The notes under the pieces were generated by a model. It saw only the letters and a program-made list of their open reading frames with translations. It made no database searches and was not told the origin of the DNA. The translations under genes were made by a program, and so were the position numbers. From Amycolatopsis methanolica 239 (GTDB taxonomy: Bacteria; Actinomycetota; Actinomycetes; Mycobacteriales; Pseudonocardiaceae): a stretch of 64,000 bases of DNA. Location of the stretch: assembly GCF_000739085.1 (NCBI RefSeq), contig NZ_CP009110.1:1984001-2048000 (forward strand). The letters run 5' to 3'. Of this stretch, positions 52,929 to 61,870 are shown piece by piece; within the stretch, counting starts at the first letter, position 1; the number at the start of each line of letters is the position of its first letter.

Positions 52929-52945
52929 ACAGAACTAGGTTCTGT
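52929..52945. promoter_or_regulatory. 17-bp operator ACAGAAC-TAG-GTTCTGT
   Basis: Perfect inverted repeat with a 3-base centre between the divergent hydrolase and importer operons. A second copy with 13 of 17 positions identical lies at 53016-53032. The TetR gene at the end of the importer operon is the likely binder. Confidence 0.7.
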
Positions 52946-53015
52946 CCGCTCACGCTTGGCCGGATTGTCCGGAGGGTCTGTGCAAGAAGCCCCAGGCTGT
53001 TTACGGTCCCTCCAA

Positions 53016-53032
53016 ACCGAACCTGATTCTGT
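53016..53032. promoter_or_regulatory. Second, degenerate copy of the 17-bp operator
   Basis: ACCGAACCTGATTCTGT, 13 of 17 matches to the perfect copy 87 bases away, placed 38 bases before the importer ATPase start. Confidence 0.55.
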
Positions 53033-53069
53033 TTTTGTAACACCTGCGAAGAGGCGGTGGTCGCGAGAA

Positions 53070-53849
53070 ATGGCGCAGCAAGCCCCGTTGCTACGAGCGG
53101 ACGAGCTGAACGTGTCCTTCGGCGGATTGCGGGTCCTCCAGGCGGTCTCGCTCGAAGTCGACGAAGGGGAGGTGCTCGGCGTCATCGGTCCCAACGGCGC
53201 GGGCAAGACGACCCTGTTCAACACGATCTGCGGGTTCGTCCGCCCGGACTCCGGCGCCCTGTCGTTCGACGGCCGCCGTCTCCTGCCCCGACCGCACCGG
53301 CTCACCCGGCTGGGAATCGCACGCACCCTGCAGGGCCTCGGGTTGTTCCCCAACCTCAGCGCGCTGGACAACGTCGTAGCCGGCGCGACCCACCGCTCGC
53401 GCACCGGCCCGGTCGGCGCGCTGCTGGCTTCGCCGTGGGCCGAGCGGCACGAGCTGCGGCTGCGGGACCAGGCGATGGACATGCTCGAGCAGCTCGGCAT
53501 CGCCGACGCCGCGCACCGGCCGTGCGCGAGCCTGCCCTACGGCATCCGCAAACGCGCGGCACTGGCCCGCGCGCTGATCAGCGAACCGCGCCTGCTGCTG
53601 CTCGACGAGCCCGCGGTCGGCCTGTCCGCCACCGAGATCACCGAGCTCGCCGACATCGTCCGCGGGCTGCGGCAGCGCACCACCGTCATGCTCGTCGAGC
53701 ACCACATGGAGTTCGTGATGAACCTCTGCGACCGGCTCGTCGTGCTGGACTTCGGCGAGGTGATCGCCACCGGGACGCCCGCCCAGGTGCGGGAGGACCC
53801 GGCCGTGCAACGCGCCTACCTCGGCGAGGCAGTGGCGGCCGATGCTTGA
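53070..53849 (+). CDS. Branched-chain-type ABC importer ATPase (LivG-like)
   Basis: 259 residues. Walker A GPNGAGKTTLFN near residue 44, the LivG-type insert IARTLQGLGLFPNLSALDNV, a signature altered to LPYGIRKRAALARAL, Walker B LLLLDEPAVGL, and VEHHMEFVMNLCDRL. ATG 53070. First gene of an operon with a second ATPase, two permeases and a binding protein. Substrate unknown; LivG-type systems carry amino acids, amides or aromatic acids. The unusual signature (usual LSYGQ) is still compatible with function. Confidence 0.92.
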   Translation: MAQQAPLLRADELNVSFGGLRVLQAVSLEVDEGEVLGVIGPNGAGKTTLFNTICGFVRPDSGALSFDGRRLLPRPHRLTRLGIARTLQGLGLFPNLSALDNVVAGATHRSRTGPVGALLASPWAERHELRLRDQAMDMLEQLGIADAAHRPCASLPYGIRKRAALARALISEPRLLLLDEPAVGLSATEITELADIVRGLRQRTTVMLVEHHMEFVMNLCDRLVVLDFGEVIATGTPAQVREDPAVQRAYLGEAVAADA

Positions 53850-54549
53850 GGTTAGCGGTCTCGTCGCCGAGTACGGGCCGGTGCGCGCGCTGCACGACAT
53901 CGACCTGACGGTCGGGCGCGGCTCGATCACCGCGGTGCTCGGCGCGAACGGCGCGGGCAAGACGACGCTGCTGCGCTCGTTGTCCGGGCTGCTGCGGGCG
54001 AAAGCCGGTTCGGTGCGGCTGAACGACCGGGACATCACCCGGCACGGCCCGGAGGACCTGGTCCGGCTCGGCGTGGCGCACGTGCCCGAGGGGCGTGGCG
54101 TGATCGTCGAGCTGACGGTCGAGGAGAACCTGCGCCTCGGCGGGCTGTGGCGGCGGGACCGGGCGTGGCTGCGCACCGGCGTGGCGCGCATGTTCGAGTT
54201 GTTCCCGCCGCTCGAACAGCGGCGGCACCAGCGCGCGCAGACCCTGTCCGGTGGTGAGCGGCAGATGCTCGCGATCGGGCGCGCCCTGATGAGCCGTCCC
54301 GACCTGCTGCTGCTGGACGAGCCGTCGCTGGGCCTCGCGCCGCGCACCGCCGCGCAGATCGTCGCGACGCTGCGCCGCCTGCGCGCCGAAACCGGCCTGA
54401 CTCTGCTGCTGGTCGAGCAGAACGCGGGCACGGCGCTGTCGGTGGCCGACCGCGCCGTCGTGCTCAACGTCGGCCGCAAGGTCGCCGACGACGAAGCCGC
54501 CCGGCTGGCCGCCGACGACCGGGTCCGCCGGGCCTACCTGGAGATGTGA
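53842..54549 (+). CDS. Branched-chain-type ABC importer ATPase (LivF-like)
   Basis: 235 residues. Walker A GANGAGKTTLLRSL, the LivF marker VAHVPEGRGVIVELTVEENL, signature LSGGERQMLAIGRALM, Walker B LLLLDEPSLGLAP, H-loop LLLVEQNAG. Overlaps the LivG gene by 8 bases and the permease start by one base or more. Forms the ATPase heterodimer with the preceding protein. Confidence 0.94.
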   Translation: MLEVSGLVAEYGPVRALHDIDLTVGRGSITAVLGANGAGKTTLLRSLSGLLRAKAGSVRLNDRDITRHGPEDLVRLGVAHVPEGRGVIVELTVEENLRLGGLWRRDRAWLRTGVARMFELFPPLEQRRHQRAQTLSGGERQMLAIGRALMSRPDLLLLDEPSLGLAPRTAAQIVATLRRLRAETGLTLLLVEQNAGTALSVADRAVVLNVGRKVADDEAARLAADDRVRRAYLEM

Positions 54550-55424
54550 TGGGACGGTTCCTCGACTTGACGCTCGCCGGGCTGACCAGCGGCGCGGTGT
54601 ACGCCGCGGTCGCGCTGGCCCTGGTGCTGATCTGGCGCTCCACGCGAATCGTGAACTTCGCGCTGGGCGGGATGATGATCACCACGTTCCTCGGCTACAC
54701 CGTGGTCAGCCACGGCGGGTCCTACTGGCTGGCGCTGGCCGTCGCGATCGCCGCCGGGCTGGTGCTCGGCGCCGTCGTGGAGCGGGTGCTGATCCGGCCG
54801 GTCGCGAAGCGGCCGCCGCTGGACGCGGTGGTGGTCACGTTCGGCCTGCTGGTCGGGCTCCAGGGCATCGCCGGGATGGTGTTCGGCGGCACCCCGCAGT
54901 CCTACCCGCCCGCGTTCTCCATCGCCGGGTTCCAGGTGGGCGGGCGGCAGATCCTGTTCTCGCCCAACGACTTGTGGATCGTCGGCGTGGTGCTCGCCGT
55001 GATGGTGGTGCTGGCGGCGGTGTTCCGGCGGACCTCGGCGGGCCTGCGGATGCGCGCGACGGCGTTCGCGCCGGAGGTGGCCCGGCTGCTGGGGGTGCGC
55101 GTCGGTCGGATGCTGACCGTCGGCTGGGCGCTGGACGCGGTGGTCGGCGCGGTCGCCGGGGTGCTGATCGCGCCGAGCACGTTCGTCAGCCCGACGGCGT
55201 TCGACGCGGTGCTGGTGTTCGGGTTCACCGCCGCCGTGATCGGCGGACTGGACAGCCCGCCCGGCGCGGTCGTCGGCGGGGTCGCGCTGGGCGTGGTGCT
55301 CAGTTTCGTCTCGGGCTACCTGGGCCCGGACATCGTGACGCTGGGCGCGCTGGTCGTGCTCATCGTGGTGCTGATGGTGCGGCCGCACGGGTTGTTCGGC
55401 GCGGGAGCGAGGCGGCGGGTATGA
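54549..55424 (+). CDS. Branched-chain-type ABC permease (LivH-like)
   Basis: 291 residues, eight membrane segments. Typical features: LTSGAVYAAVALALVLIWRS, IVNFALGGMM, and ARLLGVRVGRMLTVGWAL. ATG 54549 shares one base with the LivF stop; GTG 54546 is equally possible. Channel subunit with the next gene. Confidence 0.92.
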   Translation: MGRFLDLTLAGLTSGAVYAAVALALVLIWRSTRIVNFALGGMMITTFLGYTVVSHGGSYWLALAVAIAAGLVLGAVVERVLIRPVAKRPPLDAVVVTFGLLVGLQGIAGMVFGGTPQSYPPAFSIAGFQVGGRQILFSPNDLWIVGVVLAVMVVLAAVFRRTSAGLRMRATAFAPEVARLLGVRVGRMLTVGWALDAVVGAVAGVLIAPSTFVSPTAFDAVLVFGFTAAVIGGLDSPPGAVVGGVALGVVLSFVSGYLGPDIVTLGALVVLIVVLMVRPHGLFGAGARRRV

Positions 55425-56479
55425 CGATGACGGAAACGCAGGCTGCCCAGCGGGAAGCGTCCAGGGCACCGCTGTGGCGACGGTCCACTTTGCTGCGTCA
55501 CGCGTGCTTCGCGGTGCCGGGGCTGCTCGGGTTCTGGCTGCTGTCGATCGCGCTGGACCCGTTCGCGAACCTGCAGCTGGCCCAGATCGCCTATACGGCC
55601 ATCGCGGTCGCCGGGCTCACGGTGCTGTCCGGCCTCAGTGGACAGATCTCACTCGGGCACGGCGCGTTCGTCGCGGTCGGCGCCTACACGGCCGCGCTGC
55701 TGCTGGAGAACGCCGAGTGGAGCCTCGCGCCGGTGCTGGTGGTCGTGACCGCGGGCACCGCGCTGGTCGGCACGCTGGTCGGCGTGGCCGCGGCGCGACT
55801 GCGCGGGCCTTACCTGGCCGGCGCGACGCTCGCGCTGGCCGTCGGGCTGCCGTCGCTGGCCGACTACCACGGACTGCGTGACCTGCTGGGCGGCGCGAAC
55901 GGCCTGATCGTCAGCCCGCCGGTGCCGCCGCTGTCGCTGGGCGAGACGTTCCCGCTGGAGCGGTGGCAGTCCTGGATCTGCGGGATCTGCCTGGTGGTCG
56001 CGTTGTTCCTGCTGGCCAACCTCAGCCGCAGCCGGCTCGGCCGCGACATGCGGTTGGTGCGCGAGGACGAGGATGCCGCGGCCCTGTCCGGCGTGCACGT
56101 CGCCCGCACCCAGATCCTCGCGTTCTGCGTCAGCGCCGGGTGCGCCGGGCTGGCAGGCGGCCTGTTCGCGATCGTCAGCAACCTGGCCGCGCCGGGGGCG
56201 TTCACGCTGGCCCTGTCGCTGTCCCTGCTCACCGCCGCCGTGCTGGGCGGGCTCGGCAGCCTCGCCGGCGCGGTGTACGGCGCGGTGATCGTGACGCTGC
56301 TGCCGAACTGGTCGACCGACCTCGCGCAGCAGGCCGACCTGCCGCGCGCGGTGTACGCCAACATCCCGTTGGTCCTCTATGGACTGGTGCTGATCCTGGT
56401 CATCCTGGCCTTCCCCGGCGGCATCCAGTCCGGGGTGCGCCGGATCGGCCGCCTGCTCCGCCGTAACCGGAAGAACTGA
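55421..56479 (+). CDS. Branched-chain-type ABC permease (LivM-like)
   Basis: 352 residues, with an N-terminal extension and about ten membrane segments: AIAVAGLTVLSGLSGQISLG, HGAFVAVGAYTAALL, and the cytoplasmic loop SRSRLGRDMRLVREDEDAAA contacting the ATPase. ATG overlaps the LivH stop (ATGA). The binding-protein gene follows after 10 bases. Confidence 0.92.
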   Translation: MTMTETQAAQREASRAPLWRRSTLLRHACFAVPGLLGFWLLSIALDPFANLQLAQIAYTAIAVAGLTVLSGLSGQISLGHGAFVAVGAYTAALLLENAEWSLAPVLVVVTAGTALVGTLVGVAAARLRGPYLAGATLALAVGLPSLADYHGLRDLLGGANGLIVSPPVPPLSLGETFPLERWQSWICGICLVVALFLLANLSRSRLGRDMRLVREDEDAAALSGVHVARTQILAFCVSAGCAGLAGGLFAIVSNLAAPGAFTLALSLSLLTAAVLGGLGSLAGAVYGAVIVTLLPNWSTDLAQQADLPRAVYANIPLVLYGLVLILVILAFPGGIQSGVRRIGRLLRRNRKN

Positions 56480-56489
56480 AGGAGACGAG

Positions 56490-57649
56490 ATGGTCCTGTC
56501 CAGACGCCCGCGCGCGGCGGTCGCGCTCGCCGCGGCGCTCGCGCTCACCTTGACCGCGTGCGGCGGTGGCGGTTCGGGCGGCGGCAGCACGCCCGGCGTG
56601 ACCGACGCCGACGTGCTGATCGGCAGCACCCTGCCGCTGACCGGCAACGCGGCGCCCGGCTACAGCGAGCAGGGGCCGGCGGCGAAGGCGATGTTCGACT
56701 ACATCAACGTCAGCGGCGGCATCCACGGCCGCAAGATCAACCTCAAGTATGTCGACGACGTGGACTTCCTGAACAGCTCGCGCGTGCCGGACCTGTTCGT
56801 GGCGTCCGGCTGCACCTGCTGGGACCAGCCGGACAAGAACCCCTACACCTACGGCTGGCAGCCCGACTACACCGTCGAAGGCAAGATCCTCGGCGATTAC
56901 GTCGCGAAGAACTTCGCCGGCACGAAGGTCGCCTACTTCTACCAGGACGACGACTTCGGCGCCGACGGGATGAAGGGGCTGGACAAGTTCATCGACCAGA
57001 GCCTGGTCGTGTCGCGGCAGCCCTACCAGCCGGGCAACACCGACGTCGCGGCCCAGGTGTCGGCGATCGCGCGCAGCGGCGCGGAGGTCGTGGTGCTGGA
57101 GACGATCCCGGCATACACCGCGTGGTTCAAGCTGACCGCGCTGAAGCTGGGGTACAACCCGCAGCTGGTCGCCTCCAGCGTGGGCGCGGACCTGGTGACG
57201 GTGGCCGGGCTGTTGGAGAACTTCGCCAAGCAGAGCGGCGCGTCGGTCACCTGCCGGCGAGCAGCAACGCGCAGAACTCGTGGATCCAGCTGTTCAAGAA
57301 GGTGCACGACACCTACATCCCGAACCTGCCGTTCGACGGCAACGTCATCTACGCGATGTCGTATGCGTACACGTTCGCGCAGGTGCTGCAGGCCGCGGGC
57401 AAGGACCTGACGCGGCAGGGGCTGATCGACGCGCTGAACAAGGGCGGGATCACCGGGCCCGGTCTCGTGCCGTTCCGGTACGGGCCGGAGTCGCACGCCG
57501 GCTACACCGGCGGGCAGATCTCGATCATCCGCGGCGGGCAGCAGGTGCTGTCCGGCACGCCGCTGACCACCGGCGACGGCGACGGACCGGTGGTGCCGTA
57601 CACGCAGCCGCAACCGGCGGCGCCGGCCAACGGCGTGCCGGCGGCGTGA
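56490..57649 (+). pseudogene. ABC importer substrate-binding lipoprotein, internally deleted and frameshifted
   Basis: Good start (GAAGGAGA before ATG 56490), lipobox LTLTACGGG, and Peripla_BP_6 sequence VLIGSTLPLTGNAAPGYSEQ. At about 56760 the chain jumps from LKYVDD to VDFLNSSRVPDLFVASG, omitting some 35 residues normally present. Near 57250 a further loss changes frame, and the C-terminal part SSNAQNSWIQLFKKVHDTY, VPFRYGPESHAG follows in the new frame to 57649. As read it cannot give a normal binding protein. The importer would then lack its receptor. Confidence 0.82.
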
Positions 57650-57725
57650 GGTGGGCGCCGCGTCCCGGCGGGGCTCACGTCACGCCGGGACCGGCGCGAG
57701 CCGTGCGGTCCGGCACAATCGGGGT

Positions 57726-58319
57726 ATGACCGAGGCCACCACCGGGAGCACGCGGGCGCAGATCACGCGCGCCGCCCTGCTCGACGCAGCCCGCGAGGTG
57801 TTCGTCGCCTCCGGTTACGAGGACGCCAAGCTCGTCGACATCGCCGACCGGGCGGGCGCCAGCATCGGCAGCCTCTACCACCACTTCACCGCGAAGTCGG
57901 ACCTGTGGATCACGCTGTACGACGAGTACACGCGGCGGCAGCAGCACCGGTCGGCGCGCGCGTTCCGGACCGCGCTGGCCGCGGGGGAGGAGGACGCGCT
58001 GCGGCTGTTCATCGCCGGTACCCGCGCGTACCTGGAGGGGTGCTGGGAGGAGCGGCAGCTGGCGCGGATCTTCCTGTCCGGCAGCGGGCCGGCCGGGTTC
58101 GGGCTGCTGACGCGGCAGCGGTTCCGCGAGTGGCTGCACGCGAACTCGACGCTGGTGAACGGCCACACGCGGCCGCTGTCGGACATGCTGGTGCTGTGCC
58201 TGACGGCGATGGCCACGGAGGCGGGGCGTGAGGTGGCGGCCGCGTCGTCGAAGGCGAAGGCGCGCCGGATGATCGACGAGGTGCTCGAACTGATGGGACG
58301 CCTCTACCCGGCGTCTTGA
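57726..58319 (+). CDS. TetR-family regulator
   Basis: 197 residues. HTH LLDAAREVFVASGYEDAKLV then DIADRAGASIGSLYHHFTAK, all-helical ligand domain after residue 60. ATG 57726 is used; upstream codons to 57651 are unconserved. It follows the importer operon by 76 bases in the same direction. The paired 17-bp repeats upstream of that operon are its probable sites, with the imported compound or the hydrolase product as effector. Confidence 0.9.
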   Translation: MTEATTGSTRAQITRAALLDAAREVFVASGYEDAKLVDIADRAGASIGSLYHHFTAKSDLWITLYDEYTRRQQHRSARAFRTALAAGEEDALRLFIAGTRAYLEGCWEERQLARIFLSGSGPAGFGLLTRQRFREWLHANSTLVNGHTRPLSDMLVLCLTAMATEAGREVAAASSKAKARRMIDEVLELMGRLYPAS

Positions 58320-58343
58320 CGAATTTCGCGGAGCGCTCTCACG

Positions 58344-58904
58344 TCATCGGAGCAGGTCCGGCCGGACCCTGGCCATCTCCTGGGTCAGCTGCCGGACCGT
58401 GGCGATGTTCGGCAGTCTCAGTTCCACTTCCGGATCGGCGTCCGGCAGGGGTTTCACCAGCGCGCTGTGGCGGGTCGCGAAACGGCCGTCCGCGGGGGTG
58501 AACACGAGGGCCGGCAGCACGGGCTTCGAGTTCGGGTCGCCCTTGACCGGCGGGCGCGGTTCCCGTCCGCGCACGGCACGCAACTCCTCCCACGCGATCA
58601 GATCGGATCTGCGACCGGCTCGCCACCACAGTCCACGCTGATCGACGACGAAGCGATGCATGCGGGGGACGGAACCCATCATGACCAGCAGGCCGCTCAG
58701 CGCGAGCGCGCCGAAGAGGAACGAAGCGGCGGTCGGAGTAAAGTTCTTCGCCCTCGACGAGGCGGACGGATGCCCGACGTCCGGGAAGACGGCGACCAAC
58801 CCGAAGACGATGAACATGGCCAGCCCGCCGATGAACACCCATCGGCCGGACCGGTATTCCACCACGGGCGTCTCAGGATCGGGGAACCACGTCTGTTCGG
58901 GCAC
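58344..58904 (-). CDS. Hypothetical membrane protein with PH-like tail
   Basis: 186 residues. Two membrane segments (about 23-42 and 62-82) in an N-terminal hairpin and a soluble C-terminal part (about 90-186) of strands (HRFVVDQRGLWWRAGRRSDL, IAWEELRAVRG) like bacterial PH domains. GTG 58904 is preferred: TACGCT lies 7 bases upstream, suiting a leaderless start, and the longer frame to 58967 is unconserved. Function unknown. Confidence 0.65.
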   Translation of the reverse strand: MPEQTWFPDPETPVVEYRSGRWVFIGGLAMFIVFGLVAVFPDVGHPSASSRAKNFTPTAASFLFGALALSGLLVMMGSVPRMHRFVVDQRGLWWRAGRRSDLIAWEELRAVRGREPRPPVKGDPNSKPVLPALVFTPADGRFATRHSALVKPLPDADPEVELRLPNIATVRQLTQEMARVRPDLLR

Positions 58905-59085
58905 GGACGGCAGCGTAGCCGAAGATGACTCCAGCAGGAGGGTCCCGCGACCTGGGCCGGACGCCATCGGGCAGGCAGAAGTTCACCGTCACAGCGTGCG
59001 ACTACGGTTGCGGCGCCTGGCCGGCGGTCGGCGAGCCGGATGCGCGGTTGACCCTTTCACCGGTGTGAGGGTGCATGATCGGACC

Positions 59086-59508
59086 ATGACCTTCGATCCG
59101 CACGACCTGCTCGCCGAGGCCAGGATCGCCGTGCTGGCCACCATCAAGGCCAACGGCCTGCCCCAGCTCTCGCCCGTGACGCCGTACTACGACCGCGACG
59201 CCGGGGTGATCTACGTGTCCATGACGGAGGGCCGGGCCAAGACCCGCAACCTCCGCCGCGATCCGCGCGCCGCCCTGGAGGTCACCAGCTCCGACGGCTG
59301 GGCGTGGGCCACCGCGGAGGGCACCGTCACCCTGACCGGCCCTGGCACCGACCCGCACGGCCCCGAGGTCGAGGCGCTGGTCGACTACTACCGCAAGGCC
59401 GCGGGCGAGCACCCGGACTGGGCCGAGTACCGCGAGGTCATGGTGTCCGACCGCCGGGTGCTCATGACGCTGAAGGTGGAGCGCGTCTACGGCGAGAAGA
59501 TCCGCTGA
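59086..59508 (+). CDS. PPOX-class F420-dependent oxidoreductase-like protein
   Basis: 140 residues, split-barrel flavin/deazaflavin fold: LLAEARIAVLATIKANGLPQ, LSPVTPYYDRDAGVIYVSMT, GRAKTRNLRRDPRAALEVT, and VLMTLKVERVYGEKIR. Matches the TIGR03618-type F420-binding group. A CATGAT element 6 bases before ATG 59086 suggests a leaderless transcript. Substrate unknown. Confidence 0.88.
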   Translation: MTFDPHDLLAEARIAVLATIKANGLPQLSPVTPYYDRDAGVIYVSMTEGRAKTRNLRRDPRAALEVTSSDGWAWATAEGTVTLTGPGTDPHGPEVEALVDYYRKAAGEHPDWAEYREVMVSDRRVLMTLKVERVYGEKIR

Positions 59509-59594
59509 CCGCACCGGCCCGAACGCGGAACTCGCGCCCGTGAGCCTGGGAACCGCGGCCGTGGGTGCGGGACCCGGGGTGTGGGGCTCGTGGG

Positions 59595-60502
59595 TCAGAT
59601 GTCGAGGCGGATCAGGCCGGTTTCGGTCATCCGCTCGCCGTGGGCGGCGGCACTGGTGAGCAGGTCCTTGACGCCGGCCGGGAAGTCCAGCTCGGTCCCG
59701 TGCACCTGCGCGTACGCGATCCGCGCGTTGACGCCGTGCCGCTCGCCGGCGCCCCACTCCGGCCAGCGCGCCCTGGCGGCCTCCTCGATCGCCGCGTAGT
59801 CCGCCGACCCGGCGACGGCCTCCTGCAGCCACTCGAAGTACTCGCGCACCTCCGCGACCGGGTTCTCCGACGCCGCCGTCACCGGGCCGTGCCCGGGCAC
59901 GTAGGTGGTGGCGCCGAAGGTTTCCAGCCAGGTCAGCGCTTCCAGCCACCCGGCGACGGACCCGGAGAGCGCCAGCGGCGTGACCTCCAGGAACAGCAGA
60001 TCGCCGGTGAACAGGGTGCCGGACTCCTCGTGCCACACCACCAGATCGCCGTGCGTGTGCGCCGGCCCGGGCACGGGCACGACCGCCACCGACGTGCCGC
60101 CCAGGTCGAGGGTCTCCGGCTCGGTGACGGGGGAGATGTCCGCGGGTGGCTCGATGGCGCCCCAGTCGCAGCTGAAAAGCATGTCGTAGGTGTGCGGGCC
60201 GGACAGCCTGGCGGGGTGGCCAGGATCGTCGCGCCCGCCGCGGCCAGGCGGCCGGCTCCGTGGGCGTGGTCGCCGTGCGCGTGGGTCAGCGCGACCGTGC
60301 GGGGCGTGCCGGGCGCGAGGTAGGTGCCGATCGCGGTCTCCAGCCACCGGTTCAGCGGTTCGGTCGCGAACGTGTCGACCTGCAGGGCCGCGTCGCGGCC
60401 CGCGACGAGCCCCGCGTTGCTGATGAACCAGCCGCCGGGCGGCTGGTGGAAGGCGATGACGCCGGGGCGCAGCGTCACCGGGTTCAGGTCGGGTCTGGAC
60501 AC
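59595..60502 (-). pseudogene. MBL-fold metallo-hydrolase, frameshifted
   Basis: Metallo-beta-lactamase fold. The N-terminal part GGWFISNAGLVAGRDAALQV and the metal motif LTHAHGDHAHGAGRL are in one frame; near 60215 one C is missing and the rest (HTYDMLFSCDWGAIEPP, HTHGDLVVWHEESGTLFTGD, YVPGHGPVTAASENP) is in another, ending at 59595. All other zinc ligands are present, so a single base would restore it. Start is GTG 60502 or ATG 60514. Possibly a sequence error. Confidence 0.85.
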
Positions 60503-60593
60503 TTGGCCCAGCATCCTCCTCGGCGCGCGATGGGGGAAGAGTCCTTCGGGACGAAGAGCGCGCCCCGAAGGACTCGTTCCATTGTGGACTTCC

Positions 60594-60779
60594 TCACTGC
60601 GGCGGCGGCTGCTCCTGCTGCCCGCGCACGAAGTCCTTGGCCTTCTCCGACGCCTGGTCGATCTTGTCGCTGTGTTCGCCGAAGCGGCCCTTGGCGGCCT
60701 CGGCGGCCTTGTCGATGCCCTGGTCCGCCTTGTCCGGGTTCTTCCCCAGGGCGTCCTTGGCCTTGTCGAACATGTTCAT
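60594..60779 (-). CDS. MT0933/Rv0909-type antitoxin-like protein
   Basis: 61-residue highly charged helical protein: NMFDKAKDALGKNPDKADQG then IDKAAEAAKGRFGEHSDKID, the MT0933_antitox family pattern. AGGAGGTGA precedes ATG 60779. In M. tuberculosis Rv0909 is paired with an SRPBCC-type toxin (Rv0910); none is next to this gene, so it is an orphan or acts otherwise. Confidence 0.85.
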   Translation of the reverse strand: MNMFDKAKDALGKNPDKADQGIDKAAEAAKGRFGEHSDKIDQASEKAKDFVRGQQEQPPPQ

Positions 60780-60895
60780 GGCTCACCTCCTAGGCGCCCC
60801 GGCTACCCGGCCCGGAAGTGCGGAAACGTCACCATCCCCCATGCGCGGGTCACTCACGCGAGGGGACTCGGGTGGAAAGCCCCCACCAGGACGCC

Positions 60896-60925
60896 TTGTC
60901 GGAATGGTCTAGTCCACGCTACTTT
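60896..60925 (+). promoter_or_regulatory. Glucanase promoter with DasR-like site
   Basis: TTGTCG (60896-60901) and TACTTT (60920-60925), spacer 18. AATGGTCTAGTCCACG at 60903-60918 fills the spacer and matches 13 of 16 positions of the Streptomyces DasR element ACTGGTCTAGACCACT. Binding there would block RNA polymerase. Confidence 0.65.
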
Positions 60926-60958
60926 GTTCTTCCTCACAACAAAAGGCCGGAAGGCGTG

Positions 60959-61774
60959 ATGTCGATGAAGATGTCGAGCTGGCTCCGTTTCCTCCTCCCC
61001 GCACTGGTCACCGCCGCCACCCTCACCGCGCCGCCGGCGCAGGCGGCCACGGTGGCGTTCAACGACGACTTCAACGGCCCAGCGGGCAGCGCGGTCGACC
61101 CGGCGAAGTGGCAGCTGGAGACCGGGGACAACGTCAACAACCACGAGCGGCAGTACTACACGGCCGGCGCCGCCAACGCGGCGCTCGACGGCCAGGGCAA
61201 CCTCGTGATCACCGCTCGCCGCGAGAACCCCGGCGGCTACAACTGCTGGTACGGACCCTGCGAGTACACCTCGGCCCGGTTGAACACCGCGGGCCGGTTC
61301 GCCCAGACCTACGGCCACTTCGAGGCCCGCATGAAACTGCCGCGCGGGCAGGGGATGTGGCCGGCGTTCTGGGCGCTGGGCAACGACATCGGCACCAACG
61401 GCTGGCCGAACTGCGGCGAGATCGACTTCATGGAGAACGTCGGGTTCGAGCCGAACACCGTGCACGGCACCGTCCACGGCCCCGGCTACTCGGGCGCGGA
61501 GGGCATCGGCGCCGCCTACTCCGGGCCGAACTTCTCCGACGGCTTCCACACCTTCGCGGTCGACTGGGCGCCCAACCAGATCCGCTGGTACGTCGACGGC
61601 GTGCTCTACCAGACCAGGACGCCCGCCGACCTCGGCGGCGACCGCTGGGTGTTCGACCACCCGTTCTTCCTGATCCTCAACCTCGCCGTCGGCGGCTACT
61701 GGCCCGGCGACCCGGACGGCAGCACCCAGTTCCCCCAGCAGCTCGTCGTCGACTACGTGCGCGTGACGAACTGA
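60959..61774 (+). CDS. Secreted GH16 endo-1,3(4)-beta-glucanase
   Basis: 271 residues. Signal peptide to about residue 28 (FLLPALVTAATLTAPPAQA). GH16 laminarinase core: NNHERQYYT, ARLNTAGRFAQTYGHFEARM, and the catalytic NCGEIDFMENVG with Glu nucleophile and Glu acid/base in E-x-D-x-x-E. No carbohydrate-binding module. ATG 60959 fits GGAAGG. Hydrolyses fungal or algal beta-glucan; the promoter carries a DasR-like site, linking it to amino-sugar sensing. Confidence 0.93.
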   Translation: MSMKMSSWLRFLLPALVTAATLTAPPAQAATVAFNDDFNGPAGSAVDPAKWQLETGDNVNNHERQYYTAGAANAALDGQGNLVITARRENPGGYNCWYGPCEYTSARLNTAGRFAQTYGHFEARMKLPRGQGMWPAFWALGNDIGTNGWPNCGEIDFMENVGFEPNTVHGTVHGPGYSGAEGIGAAYSGPNFSDGFHTFAVDWAPNQIRWYVDGVLYQTRTPADLGGDRWVFDHPFFLILNLAVGGYWPGDPDGSTQFPQQLVVDYVRVTN

Positions 61775-61870
61775 CCGCACGGCCGGCACCGGCTCGCGGC
61801 CGGGTCAGGTCGTGAGCCGGTGCCGGCGCAGCTTGACCTTGTCACCGTGTCGGGCTTCTACCGTCGCTGC

